From Leptolyngbyaceae cyanobacterium JSC-12 (GTDB lineage: Bacteria > Cyanobacteriota > Cyanobacteriia > Leptolyngbyales > Leptolyngbyaceae): 64,000 nucleotides of DNA. Below the pieces are notes generated by a model. It did not search any database. It was not told the DNA's origin and was given only the letters and a program-made list of their open reading frames with translations. Position 1 is the stretch's first letter; every line of letters starts with the position of its first letter. Of this stretch, positions 35,318 through 44,120 are shown one piece after another. The stretch is taken from NCBI GenBank assembly GCA_000309945.1, contig CM001633.1, positions 2,576,292-2,640,291 on the forward strand. The letters run 5' to 3'. Both the position numbers and the translations under genes were made by a program.

Positions 35318-36025
35318 ATGTCCCAGCAATGTGCCCCGGTTCAAATCCATTCCTACATCCAACAGTTGCGTCTGGAAAATGACGAACTGCGCCGTTATCT
35401 GGATGCACAGAAGAAGGTGGTTGCTTCTCTGGAGCGTCGAGTGGGGCGATCGCTGGAGTCTCTCGGCGTACACCTGGAGCAGCTATCTGCAAACGTCAGC
35501 ACGACACTCGATTGGCAGACGAGCGTTGAATTTGTTCAGAGTGAAGTGAGTTCCCTGACCGACTTACTTTCAGATGCAATGTTGCTCCAAAAACTGGAAG
35601 CCGGAAAAGTTGAAGTTCATCTGGAGCCATTGCCGATTGTACCTTTGCTTTCCTGCGTAAGCCGTCACCTAGCAGATGAGAAAGCTGGAAAACCAACCCG
35701 GTTGCTTTGTGAATACGATGCTTCGTTGCCGCCTGTTTGGGCAAGCCAGGAACTTTTAGAGGCAGTTTTAACAGATTTACTCGCCAGGAGCTTGCGCTAT
35801 TCAGATAGTGACTCACCAGTTGTGTTGAGTGCGAAAGCTGTTGAGCATCAAGTTTTGATTGATATTACAGCGCAACGATTTGCTCCGATCGGTAATCTTG
35901 ATTTTGCGACTGAAATTGTCTTGTGCTGCCGTAGAGTTGAAGTACAGCAGGGTAAGATTACGTGTCAACAGCGCCCTGATGGTTTACAAACGGTGACTCT
36001 GGCATTCAAGTCGGTAGCGATTTAA
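35318..36025 (+). CDS. Degenerate histidine-kinase-like protein
   Basis: 235 residues from ATG 35318 (AGAGG about 12 nt upstream); the frame is open to a TTG at 35255. The N-terminal part is a coiled helix (YIQQLRLENDELRRYLDAQ), then a dimerisation-helix-like region and the HATPase-like domain. The helix that should carry the phospho-accepting His in an H-E-x-R-T motif reads LSANVSTTLDWQTS and has no His. The N-box that normally includes an essential Asn reads AVLTDLLARSLRYS. DAMLLQKLEAGKVEVHLEPL fits the usual link to the ATPase domain. It is probably a non-catalytic pseudokinase or adapter. No response regulator gene is adjacent. Confidence 0.6.
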   Translation: MSQQCAPVQIHSYIQQLRLENDELRRYLDAQKKVVASLERRVGRSLESLGVHLEQLSANVSTTLDWQTSVEFVQSEVSSLTDLLSDAMLLQKLEAGKVEVHLEPLPIVPLLSCVSRHLADEKAGKPTRLLCEYDASLPPVWASQELLEAVLTDLLARSLRYSDSDSPVVLSAKAVEHQVLIDITAQRFAPIGNLDFATEIVLCCRRVEVQQGKITCQQRPDGLQTVTLAFKSVAI

Positions 36026-36525
36026 ATTTTTCGTGACAACTTCAAATTTCAGAATAGGTTGCCTAGCTGGCACATTGCCTTGGATTAAAGTCTGGGAACA
36101 GGCAGCGATAGGAGATTGCGATAGCGGTTTTTTATACTTCATCCGAGAGAAACACCGATTTATTCGAGAGAGACCGGTGCCTAATCGGTTGGTGATGTTT
36201 GTTCACCTTTGTATCAAAAGACTCAAGCGTTAGTTAGGCTACATTGATGGCTTAACTGAGGCTGCTACTATTCTGTGCGATCACAACATTTGCCTGTTCT
36301 CTTTATTAAGAAACCTGGTTCAAAACTTTGTAACCGGCAAGTGACTCGATACCGTAAGCGAAGACCATGTTTGGGAAAGCTTCATTCCGAGTCACAACTT
36401 TGACATCAGTACTTGAAAATGAATCATTTTTGCTATCTGGGAATGGTTTAGCGGTCAAATCTGACCTCATTTTCAAGTCTTCGCTAAGTCGTTCGAGTAA
36501 ATCCTGGAAGACAACAAAGTAGATT
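36026..36525. other. Intergenic region upstream of phosphoketolase
   Basis: 500 bp. Two short frames exist: a 66-codon plus-strand one starting GTG at 36033, which I reject (no motif, no ribosome-binding site, Arg/His-rich), and the minus-strand one at 36306-36470, listed with low confidence. The xfp promoter should lie in the right half. Confidence 0.45.
36306..36470 (-). CDS. Doubtful 54-residue hypothetical protein, divergent from xfp
   Basis: The part FSSTDVKVVTRNEAFPNMVF followed by AYGIESLAGYKVLNQ reads like a real protein. The open frame continues upstream into the antisense of xfp, where it is probably artefactual, so the ATG at 36470 is only a guess. No Shine-Dalgarno sequence is visible. 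I recognise no family. Confidence 0.3.
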   Translation of the reverse strand: MRSDLTAKPFPDSKNDSFSSTDVKVVTRNEAFPNMVFAYGIESLAGYKVLNQVS

Positions 36526-38964
36526 ATGGTAGCAACTCCTCCAAGACCGACTGTTGATATTTCTTCAATTAGTGCCTTTGGAACCGCTCGCTCAACCATA
36601 CAGGGGGCACCCCTTAGCCCTGAAGAACTGCGAAAAATTCATGCCTTCTGGCGTGCCGCGAACTATTTAGCAGTTGGTATGATTTATCTGCGGAGCAATC
36701 CATTGCTTAGAGAACCGCTTCAGCCAGAACACATCAAACAACGCTTACTAGGACATTGGGGATCGAGTCCTGGGATTAGTTTCCTCTATACGCATCTCAA
36801 TCGCGTTATTCAGAAGTTTGATCAAGATATGCTTTTTGTCGTGGGTGCTGGACATGGCGCTCCTGGTTTTTTAGGACCTTGCTATTTGGAAGGAACCTAC
36901 TCTGAGGTTTACCCGGATAAAAGTGAAGACGAAGAAGGTTTACTAAAGTTCTTCAAACAATTCTCCTTTCCTGGTGGTATCGGGAGTCACTGTACTCCTG
37001 AAACACCAGGTTCAATCCATGAAGGAGGGGAACTGGGCTACAGCATTTCTCATGCCTACGGTGCAGCCTTTGACAACCCAGATTTAATTGTGGTTGCGAT
37101 GCCTGGAGATGGCGAATCAGAGACCGGCCCGCTGGCAACTTCCTGGCATTCCAACAAGTTCATTAATCCTATTCGGGATGGGGCAGTGTTGCCTGTTTTG
37201 CACCTGAATGGTTACAAAATCAACAATCCAACCATTCTGGCTCGGATTAGCCATGATGAGCTGAAAGCGCTATTTGCAGGGTATGGATACACGCCTTACT
37301 TTGTAGAAGGCTCTGACCCAGAATCAATGCACCAGGCGATGGCCGCAACACTTGATCATTGCATTTCTGAAATCAAACGAATTCAGCAAGAAGCTCGTAG
37401 TAGCGGTGTCCCTTCTCGTCCGCGTTGGCCCATGATTATTATGCGAACTCCCAAAGGCTGGACGGGGCCTGCTGATGTGGATGGGCACAAAGTTGAGGGA
37501 TTTTGGCGATCGCACCAGGTACCCATGGGTGGGATGCGATCGAACCCGGAACACCTCAGAATGCTAGAAGAATGGATGCGGAGCTATAAACCAGAAGAAC
37601 TGTTTGATAGTAATGGGACGCTTCTGCCGGAAATTAAAGACGTGGCACCCCGAGGAACCAAGCGCCTAGGGGCAACCCCCTACGCCAATGGCGGCATTTT
37701 GCGGCGGAATTTGAAAATGCCAGATTTCCGCCAGTACGGGGTAGCTGTTGATAAGCCTGGAGTAATTGAAGCAGAGAACACCAAACCCTTGGGTGTTTTT
37801 CTGCGGGATGTAATGAAGTGCAATATGCACAACTTTCGAGTGTTCGGTCCCGATGAAAACACGTCCAACAAATTGCAGGCAATCTACGAAGTTAGTAAAA
37901 AGTTCTGGATTGCAGAGTTTTTGCCGGAAGACCTGGATGGTGGCGAACTATCTCCGGATGGGCGCGTTATGGAAATGCTAAGTGAGCATACCCTGGAGGG
38001 ATGGCTGGAAGGCTATTTATTGACAGGCCGACATGGCTTCTTCTCCACTTACGAGGCATTTGTGCACGTCATCGATTCCATGTTTAACCAACATGCCAAG
38101 TGGTTGTCGATCTGCAATCATCTTGGCTGGCGGCATGATATTTCCTCTCTAAATTTATTGATCACTTCAACAGTGTGGCGACAAGACCATAACGGGTTTA
38201 CTCATCAAGATCCTGGTTTTTTAGATGTGGTGGTCAATAAGAATCCAGAAGTGGTGCGAATTTATATGCCACCAGATGTGAACTCATTATTGTCAGTTGC
38301 CGATCATTGTTTGCGGAGTACAAACTATGTGAATGTCATTGTGTCTGACAAGCAGTTGCATTTGCAGTATCACGATATGGATGCAGCAGTTCGCAACTGT
38401 ACGAAGGGAATTGACATTTGGGAATGGGCAAGTACAGATGAAGGGGTGGAGCCAGATGTGGTGATGGCATGTGCGGGCGATATTCCGACTCAGGAAGCTT
38501 TGGCAGCAACGGTGTTATTACGGGAGCATTTCCCTGATTTGAAAATTCGGTTCATTAACGTGATTGATTTGTTTAAGTTGCAACCTGCAACTGAGCATCC
38601 TCACGGAATGACGGATAACGATTTCGACAGTTTGTTTACGTTGGATAAGCCGATTATCTTCAATTTCCACGGCTATCCCTGGTTAATTCACCGATTGGCT
38701 TATCGTCGTCACAATCACAAAAATTTGCACGTCCGTGGCTACAAGGAAAAGGGAAATATCAATACCCCAATGGAACTCGCGATCCAGAATGAAATCGATC
38801 GCTACAGTTTGGCTATTGATGTAATTGATCGAGTACCCAGACTCAAAGTGGCAGGTGCCCATGCAAAAGAGCTATTTAAGGATGAACAACTGGCGTGTCG
38901 GCATTATGCCTATGAGCACGGTATTGATAAGCCAGAAATTGTGAACTGGAAATGGCCCTACTAG
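36526..38964 (+). CDS. xfp: Xylulose-5-phosphate/fructose-6-phosphate phosphoketolase
   Basis: Splits xylulose 5-phosphate (or fructose 6-phosphate) with phosphate to acetyl phosphate plus glyceraldehyde 3-phosphate (or erythrose 4-phosphate), using thiamine diphosphate. 812 residues, normal length. Motifs: [48 protein letters not shown], the ThDP-binding [18 protein letters not shown], and in the second half [19 protein letters not shown] followed by [19 protein letters not shown]. It heads a same-strand series with glgP (112 bp later), a histidine phosphatase and ackA. This places acetyl phosphate production next to its consumer, acetate kinase. Confidence 0.97.
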   Translation: MVATPPRPTVDISSISAFGTARSTIQGAPLSPEELRKIHAFWRAANYLAVGMIYLRSNPLLREPLQPEHIKQRLLGHWGSSPGISFLYTHLNRVIQKFDQDMLFVVGAGHGAPGFLGPCYLEGTYSEVYPDKSEDEEGLLKFFKQFSFPGGIGSHCTPETPGSIHEGGELGYSISHAYGAAFDNPDLIVVAMPGDGESETGPLATSWHSNKFINPIRDGAVLPVLHLNGYKINNPTILARISHDELKALFAGYGYTPYFVEGSDPESMHQAMAATLDHCISEIKRIQQEARSSGVPSRPRWPMIIMRTPKGWTGPADVDGHKVEGFWRSHQVPMGGMRSNPEHLRMLEEWMRSYKPEELFDSNGTLLPEIKDVAPRGTKRLGATPYANGGILRRNLKMPDFRQYGVAVDKPGVIEAENTKPLGVFLRDVMKCNMHNFRVFGPDENTSNKLQAIYEVSKKFWIAEFLPEDLDGGELSPDGRVMEMLSEHTLEGWLEGYLLTGRHGFFSTYEAFVHVIDSMFNQHAKWLSICNHLGWRHDISSLNLLITSTVWRQDHNGFTHQDPGFLDVVVNKNPEVVRIYMPPDVNSLLSVADHCLRSTNYVNVIVSDKQLHLQYHDMDAAVRNCTKGIDIWEWASTDEGVEPDVVMACAGDIPTQEALAATVLLREHFPDLKIRFINVIDLFKLQPATEHPHGMTDNDFDSLFTLDKPIIFNFHGYPWLIHRLAYRRHNHKNLHVRGYKEKGNINTPMELAIQNEIDRYSLAIDVIDRVPRLKVAGAHAKELFKDEQLACRHYAYEHGIDKPEIVNWKWPY

Positions 38965-39076
38965 ACAACTAGGTTGATCAAGCAGGCGTTGAGATATTGA
39001 CTCAGTGCCTGCCTTTCCCAATAAGCACTGCTGGTAATGCAAGACTGTTTGAGCAAGAAAAGGAGTCATTGTAACA

Positions 39077-41626
39077 ATGCAAGCCGATCAAATTCCCCCT
39101 GGATGTCCCACAGTACGAGTAGAGGACGATCGCACTGGATTAGACATTGAAACTCTAAAACGGGCGTTCCTCGACAACCTGTTTTATATCCAGGGCAAAT
39201 TTCCCGCGATCGCTTCCCAAAATGACTACTACATGGCACTGGCATACACTGTGCGAGATCGCCTCTTTCGTCGCTGGCTCAACACTGCCGAAACCTACAG
39301 CAACCAAACAGCCCGCACCGTGTGTTACCTTTCGGCTGAATTCCTTATGGGTCCCCACCTTGGTAATAACCTGATTAACCTGGGAATTTACGATCGCGTA
39401 AAACAAGCGATGGAGGAACTCGGCTTAAGCCTCAATGAACTCCTGGAGCAAGAAGAAGAACCCGGACTAGGGAACGGTGGTTTAGGCAGACTTGCTGCTT
39501 GCTATCTCGACTCTATGGCAACTCTGGAAATTCCCTCAATTGGCTACGGAATTCGCTACGAATTTGGTATTTTCGACCAGGACATTCGCGATGGCTGGCA
39601 AGTTGAAATTACCGATAAATGGCTACGGTTTGGCAACCCCTGGGAAGTTGCCCGTCCAGAGTGGGAAGTAGAGGTCAAATTTGGTGGACATACCGAAACT
39701 TTCACCGACGAACACGAACACCTCCGTACTCGCTGGGTTCCAGCCAAAGTAGTGCGTGGCATCCCCTACGACACCCCCATTCTCGGCTACCAGGTCAACT
39801 CCTGCAACACCCTGAGACTATGGGCAGCCGAAGCTACCGAATCATTTGACTTCGACGCCTTCAATGCCGGAGATTACTCAGGGGCGGTCTTTCGCAAAAT
39901 GGAATCAGAAACCATCTCCAAGGTTCTCTATCCAAACGATAATATGACGCAGGGCAAAATCCTGCGTCTAGAACAACAATTTTTCTTTGTTTCCTGCTCC
40001 CTGCAAGATATGATTCGGATCATGGAACGACAAAACGTTCCACTTGATCGCTTCCACGAAAAGTTTGCTATTCAACTGAACGACACCCATCCCTCGATCG
40101 CCGTTGCTGAACTCATGCGCCTGCTGCTAGACGAACACGGCATGGGCTGGGATAAAGCTTGGTACATTACCACCCACACCTTCTCCTATACCAACCATAC
40201 TCTTCTGCCCGAAGCTCTGGAGCGTTGGCCCATTGGTCTATTTGGAAACCTCCTCCCCCGCCACCTGGAAATCATCTTTGAAATTAACAAACGCTTTCTG
40301 GATGACATCCGCATCAAGTATCCAGATGATACAGAGCGCTTACGGCGGATGTCGCTGATTGACGAAAGCGGTGAACGCTATGTTCGTATGGCACATTTAG
40401 CTTGCGTCGGTAGTTCAGCGGTAAACGGAGTTGCCGCACTTCATACCGAACTCTTGAAAAAAGATGTTTTGCATGATTTCGCCGAAATGTATCCAGAGCG
40501 GTTCAAAAACGTGACCAATGGGGTAACGCCTCGCCGCTTTTTAGTATTGAGCAATCCCCGGCTGTGCGAATTAATCACGAATCGCATTGGCGACACCTGG
40601 GTTAAACATCTTGATCAACTCCATCAATTAGAAAACTACGTAAACGACACAGGTTTCCGCACAGAATTTCGTCAAATCAAGCAAGCAATTAAACAAGATC
40701 TGGCAAACTACATCAAACATCTCTACGACCTGGATGTGGACCCGCTCTCCCTGTTTGATATTCAATCCAAGCGGATTCACGAATATAAGCGGCAACACCT
40801 CAATGCTCTACATATCATCACCTTGTATAACCGCATCAAGGCAAATCCCAATGTAGAAATCACGCCTCGCACCTTTTTGTTTGGTGGTAAGGCAGCACCA
40901 GGATATTACATGGCGAAATTGATTATTAAACTGATCAACTCAATCGCAGATGTGGTCAATCGCGACCCGGATGTGCGTGGGCAATTGAAAGTGTTGTTCA
41001 TGAAGGATTACAACGTCAAATTTGCCCAACGAGTCTATCCGGCTGCCGATCTCTCAGAGCAGATTTCCACTGCTGGTAAAGAAGCCTCTGGTACCGGCAA
41101 TATGAAATTTGCCATGAATGGTGCGCTTACTATTGGCACACTAGATGGTGCCAACGTAGAAATTCGTGAAGAAGTAGGAGCCGAAAACTTTTTCCTGTTT
41201 GGGCTAACAGCCGAAGAAGTGTATGCCCAAAAAGCGGCTGGTTACAATCCGCGTGACTACTACGATACCGATCCAGAATTGAAACTCGTGATTGATCGCC
41301 TTGCTTCCGGCTTCTTTTCCCATGGCGATACTGATCTGTTTAAGCCCTTAATTGACAATTTGCTCTACAGCGATCCTTACCTGTTGCTGGCAGATTACCG
41401 CTCCTATGTGGATTGTCAAGATCAGGTCAGTGCTGCTTACCGCAACCAAGATCATTGGACTCGGATGTCTATCTTGAACACGGCACGCATGGGCAAATTC
41501 TCTAGCGATCGCTCCATTAGCGACTACTGCAAAGACATTTGGCACGTTCAACCTGTACCAATTGCTTTACAGGAATATGTTCAGGCACATCCTGAAAAAG
41601 TTGTTTCTGAATTAGCAAAGGTGTAG
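39077..41626 (+). CDS. glgP: Glycogen/alpha-glucan phosphorylase
   Basis: Releases glucose 1-phosphate from glycogen. 849 residues, GT35 family. N-terminal TARTVCYLSAEFLMG, then EPGLGNGGLGRLAACYLDS and GYGIRYEFGIF. The PLP-binding signature EASGTGNMKFAMNGA carries the Schiff-base Lys677. QLNDTHPSIAVAELMRLL and KRIHEYKRQHLNALH are also present. The N-terminus is short, without the regulatory extension of animal enzymes. It follows xfp closely, so glycogen degradation and phosphoketolase expression are probably linked, for example in darkness or under energy limitation (inference). Confidence 0.97.
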   Translation: MQADQIPPGCPTVRVEDDRTGLDIETLKRAFLDNLFYIQGKFPAIASQNDYYMALAYTVRDRLFRRWLNTAETYSNQTARTVCYLSAEFLMGPHLGNNLINLGIYDRVKQAMEELGLSLNELLEQEEEPGLGNGGLGRLAACYLDSMATLEIPSIGYGIRYEFGIFDQDIRDGWQVEITDKWLRFGNPWEVARPEWEVEVKFGGHTETFTDEHEHLRTRWVPAKVVRGIPYDTPILGYQVNSCNTLRLWAAEATESFDFDAFNAGDYSGAVFRKMESETISKVLYPNDNMTQGKILRLEQQFFFVSCSLQDMIRIMERQNVPLDRFHEKFAIQLNDTHPSIAVAELMRLLLDEHGMGWDKAWYITTHTFSYTNHTLLPEALERWPIGLFGNLLPRHLEIIFEINKRFLDDIRIKYPDDTERLRRMSLIDESGERYVRMAHLACVGSSAVNGVAALHTELLKKDVLHDFAEMYPERFKNVTNGVTPRRFLVLSNPRLCELITNRIGDTWVKHLDQLHQLENYVNDTGFRTEFRQIKQAIKQDLANYIKHLYDLDVDPLSLFDIQSKRIHEYKRQHLNALHIITLYNRIKANPNVEITPRTFLFGGKAAPGYYMAKLIIKLINSIADVVNRDPDVRGQLKVLFMKDYNVKFAQRVYPAADLSEQISTAGKEASGTGNMKFAMNGALTIGTLDGANVEIREEVGAENFFLFGLTAEEVYAQKAAGYNPRDYYDTDPELKLVIDRLASGFFSHGDTDLFKPLIDNLLYSDPYLLLADYRSYVDCQDQVSAAYRNQDHWTRMSILNTARMGKFSSDRSISDYCKDIWHVQPVPIALQEYVQAHPEKVVSELAKV

Positions 41627-41658
41627 TTTGTCGGTTGTTTTAGTTTGTCGGTTGTTTT
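41625..41658. repeat. 17-bp tandem duplication between glgP and the histidine phosphatase
   Basis: Two exact copies of AGTTTGTCGGTTGTTTT (41625-41641 and 41642-41658). The first copy begins within the glgP stop codon TAG; the second recreates a TAG. A further AGTTT leads directly into the ATG at 41664. The duplication fills almost the whole 37-bp spacer, which contains no Shine-Dalgarno sequence. Confidence 0.85.
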
Positions 41659-41663
41659 AGTTT

Positions 41664-42302
41664 ATGAGCCTTAGACTGTATTTTTTACGACACGGCGAAA
41701 CAACCTTTAGTCAAACTGGTGGCTATTGTGGCGATCTGGATGTGGAACTCACACCAGCAGGCATTGAAATGGCACAGGCATTTGCTGCCCACTATGCCTC
41801 AGTGCCCTGGGAGGCTGTATACGTCAGTCCAATGAAGCGGACGATCGCAACGGCAACACCACTCTGCCAGGCAACTGGACTGGAGATGCAACTCCGGGAT
41901 GGGATTCGAGAACTTTCCTACGGCAAATGGGAAGGACTTGGACCTGACGAAGTGCGTGCCCACTATGAAGAAGACTACATGCACTGGTTAGCTGAACCTG
42001 CCTGGAATCCGCCTACTGACGGTGAAACGTCTGTTCAGCTTGCTAGTCGGGCTTCACTGGTGATCACAGAGATTGAGCAGAAGCACCCCAGTGGAAATGT
42101 TTTAGTCGTGTCGCATAAAGCGACCATTCGAATTTTGCTATGCAGTTTGTTGGGAATTGATTTAGGGCGTTACCGCGATCGCATTAATGTTCTCACAGCA
42201 TCTATTAGCATTGTCAAATTTGATGTACATGGTCCATTACTAGAGGTGCTGGGCGATCGCTATCATCTTCCAAAATCGATTCGCGATCGACCTGGAACCT
42301 AG
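41664..42302 (+). CDS. Histidine phosphatase / phosphoglycerate mutase-family protein
   Basis: 212 residues. The phosphohistidine motif LYFLRHGETTFSQTGGYCGD is at the N-terminus. SPMKRTIATATPLC gives the second active-site Arg, IRELSYGKWEGLG the Glu, and VLVVSHKATIRILLC the second His. It belongs to the cofactor-dependent branch of phosphoglycerate-mutase-like phosphatases; members may be true mutases or phosphatases on sugar phosphates, and sequence does not decide. Its position inside the xfp-glgP-ackA group suggests a sugar-phosphate substrate in the same flux (inference). The spacer from glgP is only 37 bp. Confidence 0.85.
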   Translation: MSLRLYFLRHGETTFSQTGGYCGDLDVELTPAGIEMAQAFAAHYASVPWEAVYVSPMKRTIATATPLCQATGLEMQLRDGIRELSYGKWEGLGPDEVRAHYEEDYMHWLAEPAWNPPTDGETSVQLASRASLVITEIEQKHPSGNVLVVSHKATIRILLCSLLGIDLGRYRDRINVLTASISIVKFDVHGPLLEVLGDRYHLPKSIRDRPGT

Positions 42303-42630
42303 AGTGAATGGTTTTATTAGGAGTTTAATTTCTTTCTTTTTCTTCTTATTTTAATGTTTTCCTTCACTAGTTAATGGTGGGGTTGAGAGTGCTGCAAAGA
42401 TTTGCAATCGCATCCACTATATTGTCTCGAATAGTGACTGCTCCAGTTTCAATAGGGTCAGTTGACTGTTCAACAACTGCTTGAGTCCTAGAATTAGAGC
42501 AAAGCTGCGATCGCAAAGGCTCCATTCCGGGTGAAATTAGGGAATGGCATCATATCTAATACATTGAAAATTCACAAGATCCAGTAAGCTGTGGGTGGAT
42601 TGCTCTCGTTTATTTACCTGCCTCAAACTT
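42303..42630. other. Intergenic region upstream of ackA
   Basis: 328 bp separating the histidine phosphatase from ackA. A T-rich run (42325-42360) follows the first gene without an obvious hairpin. A doubtful short minus-strand frame lies at 42367-42525. The size suggests that ackA also has its own promoter. Confidence 0.45.
42367..42525 (-). CDS. Doubtful 52-residue hypothetical protein
   Basis: An uninterrupted minus-strand frame, ATG 42525 to TAG 42367. The middle and end (TDPIETGAVTIRDNIVDAI then ANLCSTLNPTIN) have plausible helical protein composition. No clear ribosome-binding site; a HIP1 octamer lies within the N-terminal codons. Could be a small gene, a remnant or chance. Confidence 0.22.
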   Translation of the reverse strand: MEPLRSQLCSNSRTQAVVEQSTDPIETGAVTIRDNIVDAIANLCSTLNPTIN

Positions 42631-43848
42631 ATGAAAATCCTGGTATTGAACGCTGGATCGAGTAGTCAAAAAAGTTGCCTGTATGATCTGTCCGCAGGTT
42701 TGCCGGAGCATCCGCCAAAGCCATTATGGGAAGGAAATGTCGATTGGACAGTTCATCCTGGTGCCGCAGTGGTTAAAGTAGAAGCGAATGGCACTGTATT
42801 AAAGGAAACCATTGCATCTTCCTCCAGGCATGATGTTACCGCTTATTTGCTGAATACTCTTTGGCAGGGAGATACCCAGGTAATTAGCAATGCCAGCGAG
42901 ATCAGCGCAGTTGGGCATCGAGTGGTGCATGGGGGTGCGGATTACCGGGATAGTACTCGTATTACTACAGCCGTGAAGGAGGCGATCGCGCAGCTTTCCA
43001 CCTTTGCCCCAGTGCATAATCCAATTAACCTGGAAGGCGTTGAAGCGATCGAGGCAATCTTAGGCATTGACGTACCCCAAATTGCTGTGTTTGACACAGC
43101 CTTTCATGCCCATTTACCACCTGAAGTGTATGTGTATCCTGGTCCGTATGCCTGGTTAGAAGCGGGAATCCGACGGTATGGCTTTCATGGTACTAGCCAC
43201 AAATATTGCACCGAACGAGCTGCTCAGTTATTAGGACGTAACATACAAGACTTATGCCTGATCACCTGTCATTTAGGCAATGGCGCGTCATTAGCAGCCA
43301 TTCGCAACGGCAATAGTATTGACACCACAATGGGATTTACTCCCCTAGATGGCTTAATGATGGGTAGCCGCTCTGGCTCGGTTGATCCTGGCATTTTGAT
43401 TTATTTGATGCGAAAATCTGGCTGCACGGCGGATGAACTGGATACGATGTTGAACAAACAATCAGGATTATTAGGTATATCTGGCGTGGGTGGCGATTTA
43501 CGGCAAATTCTGGCAGCCATTGAGCAGGGCAACCACCGTGCCAAGTTGGCATTAGACATGTATATCCACCGTTTGCGATCGCTCATCGGTTCTATGCTTA
43601 TGAGTTTGGATCGATTAGATGCGATTGTGTTTACTGCAGGGATTGGTGAAAACGCTCCCCTTATTCGAGAAACTGCTTGTCAAGCTCTTCATTGGTTAGG
43701 AGTTGAGCTAGATTCCGCCAAAAACAATCAGCGTCCAGTGGATATAGACATTGCTACACCAAGCTCAAAAGTACGGGTTTTAGTAATTCATACCCAGGAA
43801 GATTGGGCGATCGCGCAGGAATGTTGGCGCATCATGAATCCATCGTAA
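42631..43848 (+). CDS. ackA: Acetate kinase
   Basis: Interconverts acetyl phosphate plus ADP with acetate plus ATP. 405 residues from the ATG at 42631 (MKILVLNAGSSSQKS is the canonical N-terminus; the open frame starts 12 codons earlier at a GTG). Signatures: VLNAGSSSQK, HRVVHGG, FDTAFHAHLPP, GFHGTSHKY, HLGNGASLAAI and FTAGIGENAP. Active-site Arg, Asp and Glu positions are intact. As the last member of the xfp-glgP-phosphatase-ackA group it would turn phosphoketolase-derived acetyl phosphate into acetate and ATP. No phosphotransacetylase gene is in the window. Confidence 0.97.
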   Translation: MKILVLNAGSSSQKSCLYDLSAGLPEHPPKPLWEGNVDWTVHPGAAVVKVEANGTVLKETIASSSRHDVTAYLLNTLWQGDTQVISNASEISAVGHRVVHGGADYRDSTRITTAVKEAIAQLSTFAPVHNPINLEGVEAIEAILGIDVPQIAVFDTAFHAHLPPEVYVYPGPYAWLEAGIRRYGFHGTSHKYCTERAAQLLGRNIQDLCLITCHLGNGASLAAIRNGNSIDTTMGFTPLDGLMMGSRSGSVDPGILIYLMRKSGCTADELDTMLNKQSGLLGISGVGGDLRQILAAIEQGNHRAKLALDMYIHRLRSLIGSMLMSLDRLDAIVFTAGIGENAPLIRETACQALHWLGVELDSAKNNQRPVDIDIATPSSKVRVLVIHTQEDWAIAQECWRIMNPS

Positions 43849-44120
43849 GGAAGAGTAAGTAATGATCCTCAAGAGTAAGAAGTCAGGAGGATGTAAGATT
43901 ATCGATTGTAGATTTTGTAGATTTTAGAGTGGAGGAGTGAGAAGTCAGGAGCGAAAAGCCAGGAGTTCAGGAAGATCGGGAAGGCATTCAAAATTCAACT
44001 CACATTCAAAATTCAACTCAAAATTCAAATATTCAAGCCTCAAAAACCTTCAACTTCTCAATCCCCAATTCTCAATCCTTTATCCCCTCATTTCTTACTC
44101 CTCTTACTCCCCCATTCCCT
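43849..44120. repeat. Degenerate intergenic repeats, including an 18-bp tandem copy
   Basis: 272 bp composed of dispersed-repeat sequence: GAAGTCAGGAG motifs, a GATTGTAGATTTTGTAGATT stretch, two copies of CATTCAAAATTCAACTCA in tandem near 43985-44020, then a pyrimidine-rich run of CCCCAATTCTCAATCC / CCCCCATTCCCT type. It ends directly at the ATG of the next gene. Similar sequence occurs at 12360-12420, 15420-15560 and inside coaX. Confidence 0.75.

Noticed and set aside
36033-36233. GTG-initiated frame of 66 codons after the pseudokinase gene
   Set aside because: No ribosome-binding site, Arg/His-rich composition and no recognisable pattern; it follows immediately on the previous stop by chance.
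43960-44030. CRISPR-like spacing of CATTCAAAATTCAACTCA
   Set aside because: Only two directly adjacent copies with no spacer, in simple-sequence DNA; no cas genes anywhere in the window.
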